Assembly (NCBI GenBank): GCA_018402565.1
Contig: JAGYIQ010000002.1
Coordinates: 744,001 to 808,000, forward strand
DNA length: 64,000 bases
Origin: Pirellulaceae bacterium
GTDB lineage: Bacteria; Planctomycetota; Planctomycetia; Pirellulales; Pirellulaceae
Reading direction: 5' to 3'
The number at the start of each line of letters is the position of its first letter. Position 1 is the stretch's first letter. The notes beneath the pieces are model-generated. The model did no database searches. It saw nothing but the letters and a program-made list of their open reading frames with translations, and was not told where the DNA came from. The position numbers were made by a program, and so were the translations under genes. Below are positions 44,350-53,702 of the stretch, in pieces.

Positions 44350-45300
44350 ATGACTCCAGCGTTCGAGAACGAGTGCCGTCGTTACGTCGACATGTGGGCG
44401 GCTCCGGGCCTGCACCCCAGCAACATTGAATTGCTGCAGCGGCTGAAGGGAGCCGACTCGCAGCATTTCACCAAAGGCATGCAGGTCATCGGGACCATCT
44501 CCGAGCAGGACGGTCCGGCGGGCTGGTTGCAAACCCACCTGATCGGGCTGCGAGCGGATGCCTGGCGGCCGGCCGCCCGCGAAGTCAAGCGAACGCTGTT
44601 GGCGATCAAAAAACAGCGTCGTTTGTGGCACAAGCAGAGCATTCGAGCCCGCGGGGCGTTGACCGAGGCCCAATCCGAGCGATTGGATGAAAAGTTGGCC
44701 GGCGATGAGCTGTGGAACTTGGAGGCGGCCGACATCGAGTCTCGCCGGTTGGTGCTCAAGCTGTTCAAGAACACGGGCCAGACAACCCGTTGGTGCGGCA
44801 CGATCGAGGAGGTGACCAGCGCCGAGATCCACAACAGCATCGGAACGCGGAGGAGCCTGATCACGTTATTGGCAATTCTGCCTCAAACTCAGTACGTTAC
44901 GACCATCCAGGAGAACCACCGCACGTTCCGTTTCCCCTCGATGTTCAGCCTCAGTTATTTCGATGGCCAACGCATGTGGTACGTCCGGCTGCAACAACGC
45001 TGGGTGTCATTCGGACCGGACTTCGATGTCTACGTGGACGATACCTGGATCGGCCTAGTCGACGGCAAGCTGCTGTGTTTCGGCTCGGACAGCTACATCG
45101 ACTTGATCAATCACGAGTTGGTCAACGACACCAAGTTTATCGACTTGTTGACACTGTTCACGGCCTCGGTGGGCTACCACCGAGCCATACGCCGGGACAT
45201 CCGTCGCCGGGTCAACGATACGCTGCGGGGACACGCTCAAAAGCACGTTCTGGACCGCGACGAAATCCGCCTGCGGCACAACGGCCGAGCCGCCGCGTAA
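44350..45300 (+). CDS. Conserved hypothetical protein
   Basis: 316 residues, soluble, no signal peptide. The first half is helical and basic (ELLQRLKGADSQHFTKGMQV, REVKRTLLAIKKQRRLWHKQ). The second half is beta-rich (SYFDGQRMWYVRLQQRWVSF, DFDVYVDDTWIGLVDGKLLC) and closes with FIDLLTLFTASVGYHRAIRR DIRRR. The beta part has a faint resemblance to LURP-one/tubby-like domains, which I cannot confirm. The gene follows the small zinc-ribbon gene by 119 bp on the same strand. Confidence 0.65.
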   Translation: MTPAFENECRRYVDMWAAPGLHPSNIELLQRLKGADSQHFTKGMQVIGTISEQDGPAGWLQTHLIGLRADAWRPAAREVKRTLLAIKKQRRLWHKQSIRARGALTEAQSERLDEKLAGDELWNLEAADIESRRLVLKLFKNTGQTTRWCGTIEEVTSAEIHNSIGTRRSLITLLAILPQTQYVTTIQENHRTFRFPSMFSLSYFDGQRMWYVRLQQRWVSFGPDFDVYVDDTWIGLVDGKLLCFGSDSYIDLINHELVNDTKFIDLLTLFTASVGYHRAIRRDIRRRVNDTLRGHAQKHVLDRDEIRLRHNGRAAA

Positions 45301-45379
45301 TGAATCGCGACAGCCAACTCACCGCGCATCCCCGCTCTACGGTTACCCCCCGCACTACGGTTAACCCCCTGGCCTAGCG

Positions 45380-46057
45380 TTAACCCTGTGCTGGCTCGGC
45401 CGAGCTCGGCGTATCGAAGCAGACACGGAGGTGCTGGACTTCGTACAGGTCGGGCTGGGCATCCGCCACGGCTCGGCGGACGGCCATGCTCGCAGCTGAC
45501 TCGGTCGCAGCGGGCAGCGGCAAACAATCACCACCCGCCCGATACACGACGGCCTGGGACGGGCTCATCGTCAATTCGACCATCTCGTGGTTGGTTGGAG
45601 TGACTTCCCGACCTGCGGAGTTGGCGTCGGCAACACGGGCCAAATCGCTCGGCCGGCGGTTCCCCAACCGTTCGACTCGCGAGGCCAATCCCAAGCCGCC
45701 GCGGCGTTCGGGCCGCCGAGACGCTGGGTCGGCCGCCGAGCGGAACTCGTTGACGGAAAAATCTTCCTTCGGCTTGAACGGGCCGGGGGCAACTTCACGG
45801 CCGACACTGCGGCCGACAGTGCGACTCCCCATCCCTCGACCACCGGTCGCGGGACTGGCTGCATCGGTCGCTGCCGAAGTCGAATCGCCATTCCGCCGGC
45901 CGCCGGGCTCGACCTGCAGTTCACTCCGAGTGACTCGGATATGGTCCGGGGCCGAGATGCCGATCCGCACCGTGTTTCCTTTGACGGCGACGATCGTCAG
46001 CGTGATGTCGTCACCGATCTGGATCGATTGGTCCAATTTTCGAGCGAGCACTAACAT
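45380..46057 (-). CDS. csrA: CsrA/RsmA-type RNA-binding regulator with long C-terminal extension
   Basis: 225 residues from ATG 46055-46057 (AAAGGA upstream; the open frame before it lacks a site). Residues 1-50 are a clear CsrA domain: MLVLARKLDQSIQIGDDITL, TIVAVKGNTVRIGISAPDHI, RVTRSEL, with the usual RNA-contacting L4 and R44 region. CsrA dimers bind GGA motifs in mRNA leaders and change translation or stability. Normal CsrA is 60-70 residues; here about 170 extra residues follow, Ser/Gly/Arg/Pro-rich in the middle (GGRGMGSRTVGRSVGREVAP) and ending in a small folded-looking part (DLYEVQHLRVCFDTP). No partner gene is adjacent. Confidence 0.87.
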   Translation of the reverse strand: MLVLARKLDQSIQIGDDITLTIVAVKGNTVRIGISAPDHIRVTRSELQVEPGGRRNGDSTSAATDAASPATGGRGMGSRTVGRSVGREVAPGPFKPKEDFSVNEFRSAADPASRRPERRGGLGLASRVERLGNRRPSDLARVADANSAGREVTPTNHEMVELTMSPSQAVVYRAGGDCLPLPAATESAASMAVRRAVADAQPDLYEVQHLRVCFDTPSSAEPAQG

Positions 46058-46126
46058 GGGTACATTCCTTTGCGTTTTGCGGGTCAAGCAAGTTGTCCAT
46101 TCCGCCGGTGGCGATCGTCCAAAGCC

Positions 46127-46180
46127 TGGGGTGGCCCGAGCCTGGGGGTGGCCCGAGCCTGGGATGGCCCGAAACCGAGG
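46127..46180. repeat. 17-bp tandem repeat upstream of csrA
   Basis: Three imperfect copies of ggtggcccgagcctggg in the divergent region between csrA and the His-rich lipoprotein gene. The rest of the region (to 46576) shows a possible -10 box tatgat near 46498 and no gene. Confidence 0.75.
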
Positions 46181-46576
46181 ACGCCCCTAGACCTAGGATT
46201 CTGCGACGATCTGACACCAGCCCGTTGTGATCTCCCGTCGGTTGCAACTTAGGGGCCAAACCGATAATTAAGTCGCCTTAACCACGCCGTTCATGATCGA
46301 ATTCCCGCGTTTTCGGCCGGAATTGGGGCGAAAATCGGCAGCTTTCGCTAGCAGCTCCCCCTGCCCCATGCAGCTTCCCCGACCGGCCAGCGAGCTCGGT
46401 CACGAATTCCTTACCGGCAGCTTTTTCAAATGCAATATTTTTGCAACAACACCCGTATGGGAGGGAACAGGCCCTTAAAGGAACCCCCGGCAGGGTCTAT
46501 GATAGGGTGCGAAACATTTGTCCCGCGACGGACAAAACCGCACAATGACTCGGCACTCTGACTGGGAGACAAGAGA

Positions 46577-47113
46577 ATGAAGAACTACGGAACCGTCCTG
46601 GCCCTGCTGCTGGCCGGACTTTTTGGCGTGGCAGGACTGACCGGTTGCACGAGCGATACCGGACCCGACTCGGCCAAGAAGACCTCGGGTGGGGACCACG
46701 ATCATGATCATGACCACGATCATGACCACGACCATGAAGGCCATGATCACGATCACGATCATGCCCACGAAATGGGCCCACTGGGCGGTCACGTGATCAA
46801 GTTCAACGACGACAAGGGCTGGGGAGCCTGGGATCACAAGGACAACGAAGACAAAGTCATCGTCTACCTGTTGTCGGCCGACCGCAAAAAATTGGAGGGA
46901 CGCAAAGTTACCAAGGTCTACTTCGTGGCCAAGAGCGGCGACCAAACCAAGGAGTTTGAACTCACGGCAACCGACGCCAATGCAGAAGGTGTTGCTAGCA
47001 CCTTCGAGCGCGTCGACAAGGCGCTGCTGGCAGCGGTTCAAATTGGGACAGAGTTGATTATTGAGACAGCCGACGGCCAACTGAAAGTGGAAATCGAACC
47101 CCACGTTCACTAA
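46577..47113 (+). CDS. His/Asp-rich lipoprotein, probable metal binder
   Basis: 178 residues. The N-terminus is a lipoprotein signal: LALLLAGLFGVAGLTGCTSD, with Cys as lipidation site. Residues about 40-70 are an almost pure His-Asp ladder (GDHDHDHDHDHDHDHEGHDH), a classic zinc, nickel or cobalt buffering sequence. A C-terminal beta domain follows (GHVIKFNDDKGWGAWDHKDN, KVTKVYFVAKSGDQTKEFEL, DGQLKVEIEPHVH). It is probably a periplasmic or outer-membrane metal-binding lipoprotein; the transported or sensed metal is not evident. GGGAGA lies before the ATG, and a strong terminator follows the stop. Confidence 0.85.
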   Translation: MKNYGTVLALLLAGLFGVAGLTGCTSDTGPDSAKKTSGGDHDHDHDHDHDHDHEGHDHDHDHAHEMGPLGGHVIKFNDDKGWGAWDHKDNEDKVIVYLLSADRKKLEGRKVTKVYFVAKSGDQTKEFELTATDANAEGVASTFERVDKALLAAVQIGTELIIETADGQLKVEIEPHVH

Positions 47114-47130
47114 GTCGAACGCAGCCTGAC

Positions 47131-47168
47131 AAAACGGCGGTCGTTGATAGCAGCGACCGCCGTTTTTT
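47131..47168 (+). terminator. Terminator after the His-rich lipoprotein gene
   Basis: Stem aaaacggcggtcg / cgaccgccgtttt (47131-47143 with 47154-47166), ten-base loop, and a T run at 47163-47169. The A-run at the 5' side makes it potentially bidirectional. Confidence 0.92.
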
Positions 47169-47261
47169 TGCATAAACGACCATTTTTTTATCTCCTCCCG
47201 GCGTCAGGCCACTGGCCGACCAGCAGCAGTGTGCGGTTCGGGGCGCAACCGCACGCTGGAG

Positions 47262-47332
47262 CACAGGCACTGGGGCACGGGCTCTGGAGCACAGGCACTG
47301 GGGCACGGGCTCTGGGGCACGGGCACTGGGGT
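47262..47332. repeat. 14-bp tandem repeat (gagcacaggcactg)
   Basis: About five imperfect 14-bp units of the form ggngcacnggcnct, alternating in a 28-bp higher-order pattern. They lie between the terminator and the 3' end of the SDR gene. Confidence 0.8.
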
Positions 47333-47333
47333 G

Positions 47334-48131
47334 TTACTGGGCCCAGCGGCGGACGGCGTGGTTGGCGAGTGTGGGGGCCAGTCGATCGAAGAGGACCAGC
47401 GACTTGCCGCCGAGCGTGAGGATGACCTCGTGGCTGCCGCGTTGCATGGCTCGAATCGTCGCCGCCGCCACTCGCTCAACCGAGGCAGCCCCGCCGGCCT
47501 TCCAATCTTTGCCGGTAGAGTCCTGGAGGGCATGAGCGAAGAAGTCCGAATCCGTAGTGCTGGGGCTGACCAGGGTCAGATCGATTCCCAGCGGGACCAG
47601 CTCGGCGCGGAGGGCGTCGCTCCAGCCGTGCAGCGCGAACTTGCTGGCGCAGTACTCGCTCTTTAACGGCACGGCGCGGTGCCCCAAGACGCTGCTCATG
47701 TTGACGATGATCGGTTGTTGCCCGCGTTGCAGCAGGGGTAGGGCCAACCGCACAAGCTCGACGGGGGCGAAGAAATTGACCTCCATGACCTGCCGCAAGG
47801 TATCGGGATGGGCATCCTGGAAGCGGCCCATGGCTCCCACACCGGCGTTGTTGATCAGGGCATCCAGCCGTCCCCAGCGTTCTTGCACCCGTTGCAGCAA
47901 CCGAGCGCGAAAAGTCGCGTCGGTCAAGTCACCCGCCATAAAATCGACGTCGGCCGGGCTTTGGCCGCCGGACTGGCGGATTTCCTGGACCAGCGACTCG
48001 AGTTCCGCCTGGCGGCGGGCGGTGACCAGCAGGCGGGCGGAGCGGGCGGCCAGTTGCCGGGCCAATTCCCGCCCAATCCCGCTGGAGGCCCCGGTGACCA
48101 ACACACAGTGATCGGCTATTTTTCGTTTCAT
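47334..48131 (-). CDS. Short-chain dehydrogenase/reductase
   Basis: 265 residues, a classical SDR. It shows the nucleotide-binding TGASSGIGRELA at residues 13-24, DxTD-type GDLTDATF, NNAGVGAMG near 90-98, the catalytic Ser in IIVNMSSVLGHRAVPL, and YCASKFALHG with the Tyr-Lys pair. The Arg after the second beta strand (TARRQAELESL) suggests NADP(H) preference. The substrate is unknown. It is divergently oriented from the VOC-family gene with 112 bp between starts, so the two may share a control region. Confidence 0.92.
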   Translation of the reverse strand: MKRKIADHCVLVTGASSGIGRELARQLAARSARLLVTARRQAELESLVQEIRQSGGQSPADVDFMAGDLTDATFRARLLQRVQERWGRLDALINNAGVGAMGRFQDAHPDTLRQVMEVNFFAPVELVRLALPLLQRGQQPIIVNMSSVLGHRAVPLKSEYCASKFALHGWSDALRAELVPLGIDLTLVSPSTTDSDFFAHALQDSTGKDWKAGGAASVERVAAATIRAMQRGSHEVILTLGGKSLVLFDRLAPTLANHAVRRWAQ

Positions 48132-48243
48132 GGCTGGCTCGGCAAATCAAACGGTGAGTGGCGGGTAGCGATCACAGTACCCGATCTGGCCAGAACTGCA
48201 AGAAACGTCCGCGTCTTCCTCCTCTGATAGAAAGCCACTGCCC

Positions 48244-48738
48244 ATGTCCGCGACACCGATCCCCCATCGTCACCTGACGCCCTTCCACATTGCGGTTCCG
48301 GTGCGAAACATTGCTGAATCGCGGCATTTTTACGGCCAAATCCTGGGATTCCCCGAGGGTCGCAGCGATGAACACTGGATCGACTTCAACCTGTTTGGCC
48401 ACCAATTTGTGGTCCATTTGGACCCCCGTTTGGCGGCGGCGGAGTCGTCCGACTCGAGTGGCCAGTCGGCGGGGGGCAACCCGAACGTGCAGGGACACAA
48501 CCCAGTCGATGGGCACGCGGTGCCGGTGCCCCATTACGGCGTGGTGTTGGAGATGGACACGTGGCAAGCCTTGGCGGATCGAGTACGGGCGGCGGGGATT
48601 CCGTTCGTGATCGAGCCCTACGTGCGGTTTGTCGGTCAACCGGGCGAGCAGGCCACCATGTTCTTCTTGGACCCGTCTGGCAACGCCTTGGAGTTCAAGG
48701 CCTTCCAGGACATCGAATCCCAACTGTTCGCCACCTGA
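48244..48738 (+). CDS. VOC-family (glyoxalase/dioxygenase-fold) protein
   Basis: 164 residues with two beta-alpha-beta-beta-beta halves. The start [20 protein letters not shown] carries the first metal-type His, [20 protein letters not shown] is the usual continuation, and the second half ends [20 protein letters not shown], where Glu is the typical final ligand. Between the halves lies a Ser/Gly/Asn-rich insert ([20 protein letters not shown]). VOC proteins include glyoxalase I, fosfomycin-resistance enzymes and extradiol dioxygenases; the reaction here cannot be told. Confidence 0.88.
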   Translation: MSATPIPHRHLTPFHIAVPVRNIAESRHFYGQILGFPEGRSDEHWIDFNLFGHQFVVHLDPRLAAAESSDSSGQSAGGNPNVQGHNPVDGHAVPVPHYGVVLEMDTWQALADRVRAAGIPFVIEPYVRFVGQPGEQATMFFLDPSGNALEFKAFQDIESQLFAT

Positions 48739-49035
48739 GGTCGCCGCCGGTGTTCGCTGCTTGACGCCTCGTCGGGACCGTTGGCTGGGGGCGTTGGCTG
48801 GGGCCGGGCGGCGGCGGAGGCCCGAGAAAAAAAATCTCGTCTTCCGCAGGATAGGTTTTTCGTGGTAAAAAGAATAGAATGATCGACGGCGTCTGGCGCC
48901 GTTGCGATCGCCGGAGGCGGTTTGCCACGGCCCGACGGGCGTGTTAGGCTGTAGAGCCGACGGACCTTTGGTCCCCGCGTTTCCGGATCATGCCGTAACC
49001 ATTCATCCCATTCCATCTTAGTAGAGGGTTTGACT
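48739..49035. other. Leader region upstream of infC
   Basis: A 297-bp region before infC. It contains an A-rich stretch near 48823-48870 and a GC-rich inverted tract just before it, but no clear terminator or promoter pair. The Shine-Dalgarno GAGGG at 49024-49028 closes it. Confidence 0.45.
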
Positions 49036-49548
49036 ATCCCACCGACCAACAATCTAAACAACCGGATCAACGAGCAGATCAGGATTTCGCCAGTCCGCGT
49101 CATTGGGGTCGAAGGCGAACAGTTGGGCGTAATGCCCGTCCGCGACGCTTTGACCAAGGCCAAGGATGCGGGCATGGATTTGGTTGAGGTCGCCGCCGAG
49201 GCTCGGCCGCCCGTCTGCCGTATCATGGATTACGGCAAGTTTCGCTACGAGAAAACCAAACGCAGCGGCAAGAACAAAGCTCACCAGACCAAACTCAAGG
49301 AAATCCGCCTCCGCCCGCGGACCGGCGATCACGACATCGACTTCAAGGTGAAGCAGGCCATCAGCTTCCTGCAAGACAAAGACAAGGTCCAGGTAACCGT
49401 CGTGTACAAGGGCCGCGAGTTGGCCCACATCGACGAAGGCGAACGCGTGATCCAAAGCGTGATCGCAAAACTGGCCGAGTTCGGCAAGCTGGAGTCGCCA
49501 CCGAACCGGCAAGCCCGTAAGGTCATGTGCACGATTGCACCAAAGTAG
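49036..49548 (+). CDS. infC: Translation initiation factor IF-3
   Basis: About 170 residues. IF-3 binds the 30S subunit, blocks premature 50S joining and checks the start codon. Visible: RINEQIRISPVRVIGVEGEQ, DLVEVAAEARPPVCRIMDYG KFRYE (N-domain and linker), EIRLRPRTGDHDIDFKVKQA ISFLQDKDKVQVTVVYKGRE (C-domain). No ATG exists near the N-terminus. A TTG at 49030 sits one base from the Shine-Dalgarno AGGG (49025-49028), while the in-frame ATC at 49036 lies seven bases after it. I therefore place the start at ATC, in line with the rare start codons known for infC and its self-regulation. rpmI/rplT do not follow directly. Confidence 0.92.
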   Translation: MPPTNNLNNRINEQIRISPVRVIGVEGEQLGVMPVRDALTKAKDAGMDLVEVAAEARPPVCRIMDYGKFRYEKTKRSGKNKAHQTKLKEIRLRPRTGDHDIDFKVKQAISFLQDKDKVQVTVVYKGRELAHIDEGERVIQSVIAKLAEFGKLESPPNRQARKVMCTIAPK

Positions 49549-49610
49549 TCGCGGCAAATTAGTCGCGGCAAATTAGTTGCGGCAAATTAGTTGCGGCAAA
49601 TTAGTAGCGG
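49546..49610. repeat. 14-bp tandem repeat beginning at the infC stop
   Basis: Four copies and part of a fifth of tagtcgcggcaaat (two with tagttgcgg). The first TAG is the infC stop codon. No terminator hairpin is seen after infC; the rest of the spacer to tRNA-Gln is featureless. Confidence 0.9.
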
Positions 49611-49784
49611 CCACGTGGACTTACCAAAAGCCGACCGAGCAGGGCGGGCAGTTAATGCGGCCGTTTTTTTGCTGGTTTATCGCCTGTGGTGGAGTCGCCA
49701 AATCGGCGTGGCTGAACTAGACTGTTGTTCCCGACTTTCCGCCCGGTTTCAGCGGGCGGGCGTTGGAACAGATGGGGGACGTAT

Positions 49785-49855
49785 TGCCTGGTGGTGTAAT
49801 GGTAGCACAGCAGATTCTGACTCTGCTAGTCTAGGTTCGAATCCTAGCCGGGTAA
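49785..49855 (+). tRNA. tRNA-Gln (anticodon CTG)
   Basis: Acceptor tgcctgg / ccgggta, D-arm ggtgtaatggtagcac, anticodon stem gcaga/tctgc around loop ttctgac (anticodon CTG), T-arm ctagg-ttcgaat-cctag. Length 71. The U1-A72 pair fits glutamine tRNAs. CCA is not encoded. Confidence 0.94.
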
Positions 49856-50119
49856 CTTCTGGTAGCCAATTTCTTGCTTGCCGTTCATTGAAGTCGCGGA
49901 TTGCCTGCGGCGGATCTCTACGGCGTCTCAATTTACCGCGGTTCATCTTCCGGGTCCGTTTCTATCGCCGCGGTTTGAGCGGGTTTTCTGAGTAGGGGCG
50001 GTATCATTCCCCGAGTGGCCTCATTAATCTGTTAACTGGCTGTCGAGTTGGGTTGGTTTGCTGGGTCGGTATCCCCTGCCCCGTTCGACCGCAGGTTTAC
50101 TGGCGAAAGGCATGCTCTT

Positions 50120-51385
50120 ATGAAATCCCCCACTCCCCCACATGGACCGGCGATCGACGTTTCACGGCGACCGGGTGCAACCGATTCTCGCCGCGATTTC
50201 TTGCGTCAGACGGGGGCGGGCGTGGCGGCGCCATGGGTGGCGAGTGTGCCGGGACTGGCGGTTGCCACGAGTGTCTCGGCGGCTCCCGTCCAAGCGGCCG
50301 CGCCGCGCGGGCCCATGAAGGCCATTGCCTCAGGGAATGGTTTGGAGGCCACTCGACTGGCCTACCAACAAATGGTGGCTGGAACGGATGTCTTGGACGC
50401 GGTGATTGCCGGCGTGAACTTGGTCGAGGAGGACCCGCGGGACACGTCCGTCGGCTACGGTGGTTTGCCCAACGAGCGGGGCGTTGTCCAATTGGACTCG
50501 GCGGTCATGCACGGCCCGACCCATCAAGCGGGTGCCGTGGCCAGCCTGGAGGGGATCAAGTATCCCTCGCGAGTGGCTCGGTTGGTTCTGTGGCGGACGG
50601 ACCATGTCTTGTTGGTGGGTCCTGGGGCGTTGGAATTCGCGCGGGCCCATGGATTCGAGGAAGAAAACCTGTTGACCGATCGCACGCGGCGGATTTGGTT
50701 GCGATGGCGTGAGAGCCTGTCCGACCGGGACAACTGGTTCACGCCAGAAGAGAGCATGGAACCTCGGCCGAAGCGGCAACCGGAGGGGGAATCGGACGGC
50801 GACTCGCAGGCTGCGGCGCAGGCCGCCGGGCGCCTGCCGGCTGGAATGGGCGACGATCGCTACAACACGCACGGTTATTATGACGACGGCGGCGACTTGG
50901 ATCTGTTGGCTCAACGAATCCTGGCTGTGCCGCCCACCGGCACCATCCACTGCTCGGGGCTCAATGCCCAAGGTGACCTGTCCTGTGTGACGACAACCAG
51001 CGGTTTGGCATGGAAGTTACCGGGCCGTGTCGGGGACTCGCCGATCATCGGTGCGGGCCTGTACGTCGACAACGAGATCGGGTCGTGTGGCAGCACGGGT
51101 CGTGGCGAGGCCAACCTGCACAATTGCAGCAGTTTCGCCGCGGTGGAATTGATGCGCAGTGGCATGACCCCGGTCGAAGCGGGTCTGGAGATCCTGCGAC
51201 GGATCGCCAAGCACACGGCCCCGCGGCTGCGGGATGCCGCAGGCCACCCGAAATTTGGCTTGCAGTTCTATCTGATCCGCAAGGACGGCTTGCACGCCGG
51301 CGTCACCATGCGTGGCCGGGGACAATTTGCGATCACCGACCAGGACGGCACGCGGCATGAACCCTTGGTGCCCTTGTTCGAGTAA
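50120..51385 (+). CDS. Glycosylasparaginase-like Ntn hydrolase with Tat signal
   Basis: 421 residues from ATG 50120 (GAAAGG upstream). A Tat signal ([20 protein letters not shown]) directs folded export. The N-terminal part fits aspartylglucosaminidases: [40 protein letters not shown]. After a variable Pro/Gln-rich loop comes [41 protein letters not shown], which matches the catalytic half; the Thr after TG is the expected N-terminal nucleophile freed by autocleavage. In canonical enzymes this site reads HDT; here it is TGT. It likely removes Asn-linked sugars or acts on related amides in the periplasm. Confidence 0.87.
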   Translation: MKSPTPPHGPAIDVSRRPGATDSRRDFLRQTGAGVAAPWVASVPGLAVATSVSAAPVQAAAPRGPMKAIASGNGLEATRLAYQQMVAGTDVLDAVIAGVNLVEEDPRDTSVGYGGLPNERGVVQLDSAVMHGPTHQAGAVASLEGIKYPSRVARLVLWRTDHVLLVGPGALEFARAHGFEEENLLTDRTRRIWLRWRESLSDRDNWFTPEESMEPRPKRQPEGESDGDSQAAAQAAGRLPAGMGDDRYNTHGYYDDGGDLDLLAQRILAVPPTGTIHCSGLNAQGDLSCVTTTSGLAWKLPGRVGDSPIIGAGLYVDNEIGSCGSTGRGEANLHNCSSFAAVELMRSGMTPVEAGLEILRRIAKHTAPRLRDAAGHPKFGLQFYLIRKDGLHAGVTMRGRGQFAITDQDGTRHEPLVPLFE

Positions 51386-51476
51386 GCCTGTCGACTGCGG
51401 GCGGCGCGGGTGGTCGGCGGTAGCTTTTGTCGCTGGGTTTGCCGAACAGCCAGCAACAAAAGTTCGGGGCGGCGGT

Positions 51477-51482
51477 TATAAT
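51477..51482 (+). promoter_or_regulatory. Candidate -10 box for the MoxR operon
   Basis: A perfect TATAAT 45 bp before the moxR-type start, in a GC-rich context. No matching -35 box at 16-18 bp is convincing, so this is a tentative call. Confidence 0.4.
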
Positions 51483-51527
51483 CGAAGTGCGGGCATCCTA
51501 TTGAAATGGAACAGAGAAGGCTTGCAG

Positions 51528-52601
<1,074 letters not shown>

Positions 52602-52657
52602 GTGACGAGCCCGTGAGCGGCCCGACCCCGGGTCGCTGGCTCTTTTGACAGATCCCG

Positions 52658-53626
52658 ATGAGCAATGAGACGCGGATGAACAGTGAACTCCCAACCACGG
52701 CGACCAACCGCAGCCCCGCGCCGCCGCCCACCGATTACCTGGACCCGCGGACACTGGAGCAAATCCGGCGTCTGGACGTGCGGGCCCGCTTGGTAGTCGA
52801 GGGATTCATCACCGGGCAGCACCGCAGTCCCTACAACGGGTTTGCGGTCGAGTTCGCTGCCCACCGAGAGTACGTTCCGGGCGACGACCTGCGGCACATC
52901 GATTGGAAGGTGTGGTCCAAGACCGATCGACTCTACATCAAAGAGTACGAAGAAGAGACCAACCTGGACTGCCACATCATCCTGGATTGCAGTCAGTCGA
53001 TGGCCTACGGTTCCGAGCAGGGCTGGAGCAAGTTCGACCACGGCAGCACGATCGCCGCGTCACTGGGTTACTTGATGCAGCAGCAACAGGACGCCGTGGG
53101 GCTGGAGCTATTCAGCAACGCGGTGGACTTGGTGCTCAAGCCCAGCACGCATCCGTCGCACATTCGCTCGCTGATGCACCACTTGGAGCAGACCCAGCCC
53201 TCGCGTCAGAGCGATGTCGATGGCGTGTTCACCAAGTTGGCGGCGCAAGTCAAACGCCGCGGGCTGTTGATCCTGATCTCCGACCTGTTCTTCAGCGAAC
53301 AGCAACTGCGGACGGGCTTGGAAGCGTTCCGCTTGCGTGGCCAAGAAGTCGTCTTGTTCCACATCATGCACGGCGACGAACTGACCTTCCCGTTTGATGA
53401 AAACACGCTGTTCAAGGGCTTGGAAGTCGACCAGCAACTGTTGGTGGATCCCAAGGGGCTGAAGGCGTCGTACCTGCAAGCCATCGAGGAATTTTTGGCT
53501 CGGGTGCGGCGAGTTTCCACGTCGGTGGGCGTCGATCACGTGTTGGTGGACACCAGCAAAAGTCTCGGTGCCACGCTCAGCAGCTACCTGGCCTTTCGCA
53601 AGAAAGTCCGTCGCAAACGCCGGTAG
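52658..53626 (+). CDS. DUF58 protein with VWA-like fold
   Basis: 322 residues, soluble. It has the DUF58 signature REYVPGDDLRHIDWKVWSKT DRLYIKEYEEE near residues 68-98, followed by a VWA-like strand with a MIDAS-type CHIILDCSQSMAYGS and a later LLILISDLFF. DUF58 proteins are regular partners of MoxR ATPases, and the gene lies 56 bp after the ATPase. Two starts are possible (52658 and 52676); the first is kept. The molecular role is presumably assembly or activation of the membrane complex encoded downstream. Confidence 0.92.
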   Translation: MSNETRMNSELPTTATNRSPAPPPTDYLDPRTLEQIRRLDVRARLVVEGFITGQHRSPYNGFAVEFAAHREYVPGDDLRHIDWKVWSKTDRLYIKEYEEETNLDCHIILDCSQSMAYGSEQGWSKFDHGSTIAASLGYLMQQQQDAVGLELFSNAVDLVLKPSTHPSHIRSLMHHLEQTQPSRQSDVDGVFTKLAAQVKRRGLLILISDLFFSEQQLRTGLEAFRLRGQEVVLFHIMHGDELTFPFDENTLFKGLEVDQQLLVDPKGLKASYLQAIEEFLARVRRVSTSVGVDHVLVDTSKSLGATLSSYLAFRKKVRRKRR

Positions 53627-53702
53627 CGCCAACGCCTTCAGCGTTTCGTGCCCCGTGCGGTTGGATTATCACAGTTCCCTCCTTTGAAGTACCGTTGGGC
53701 CC

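Noticed and set aside
49591..49995. 134-codon plus-strand frame
   Set aside because: Spans tRNA-Gln, so it cannot be a separate protein gene.
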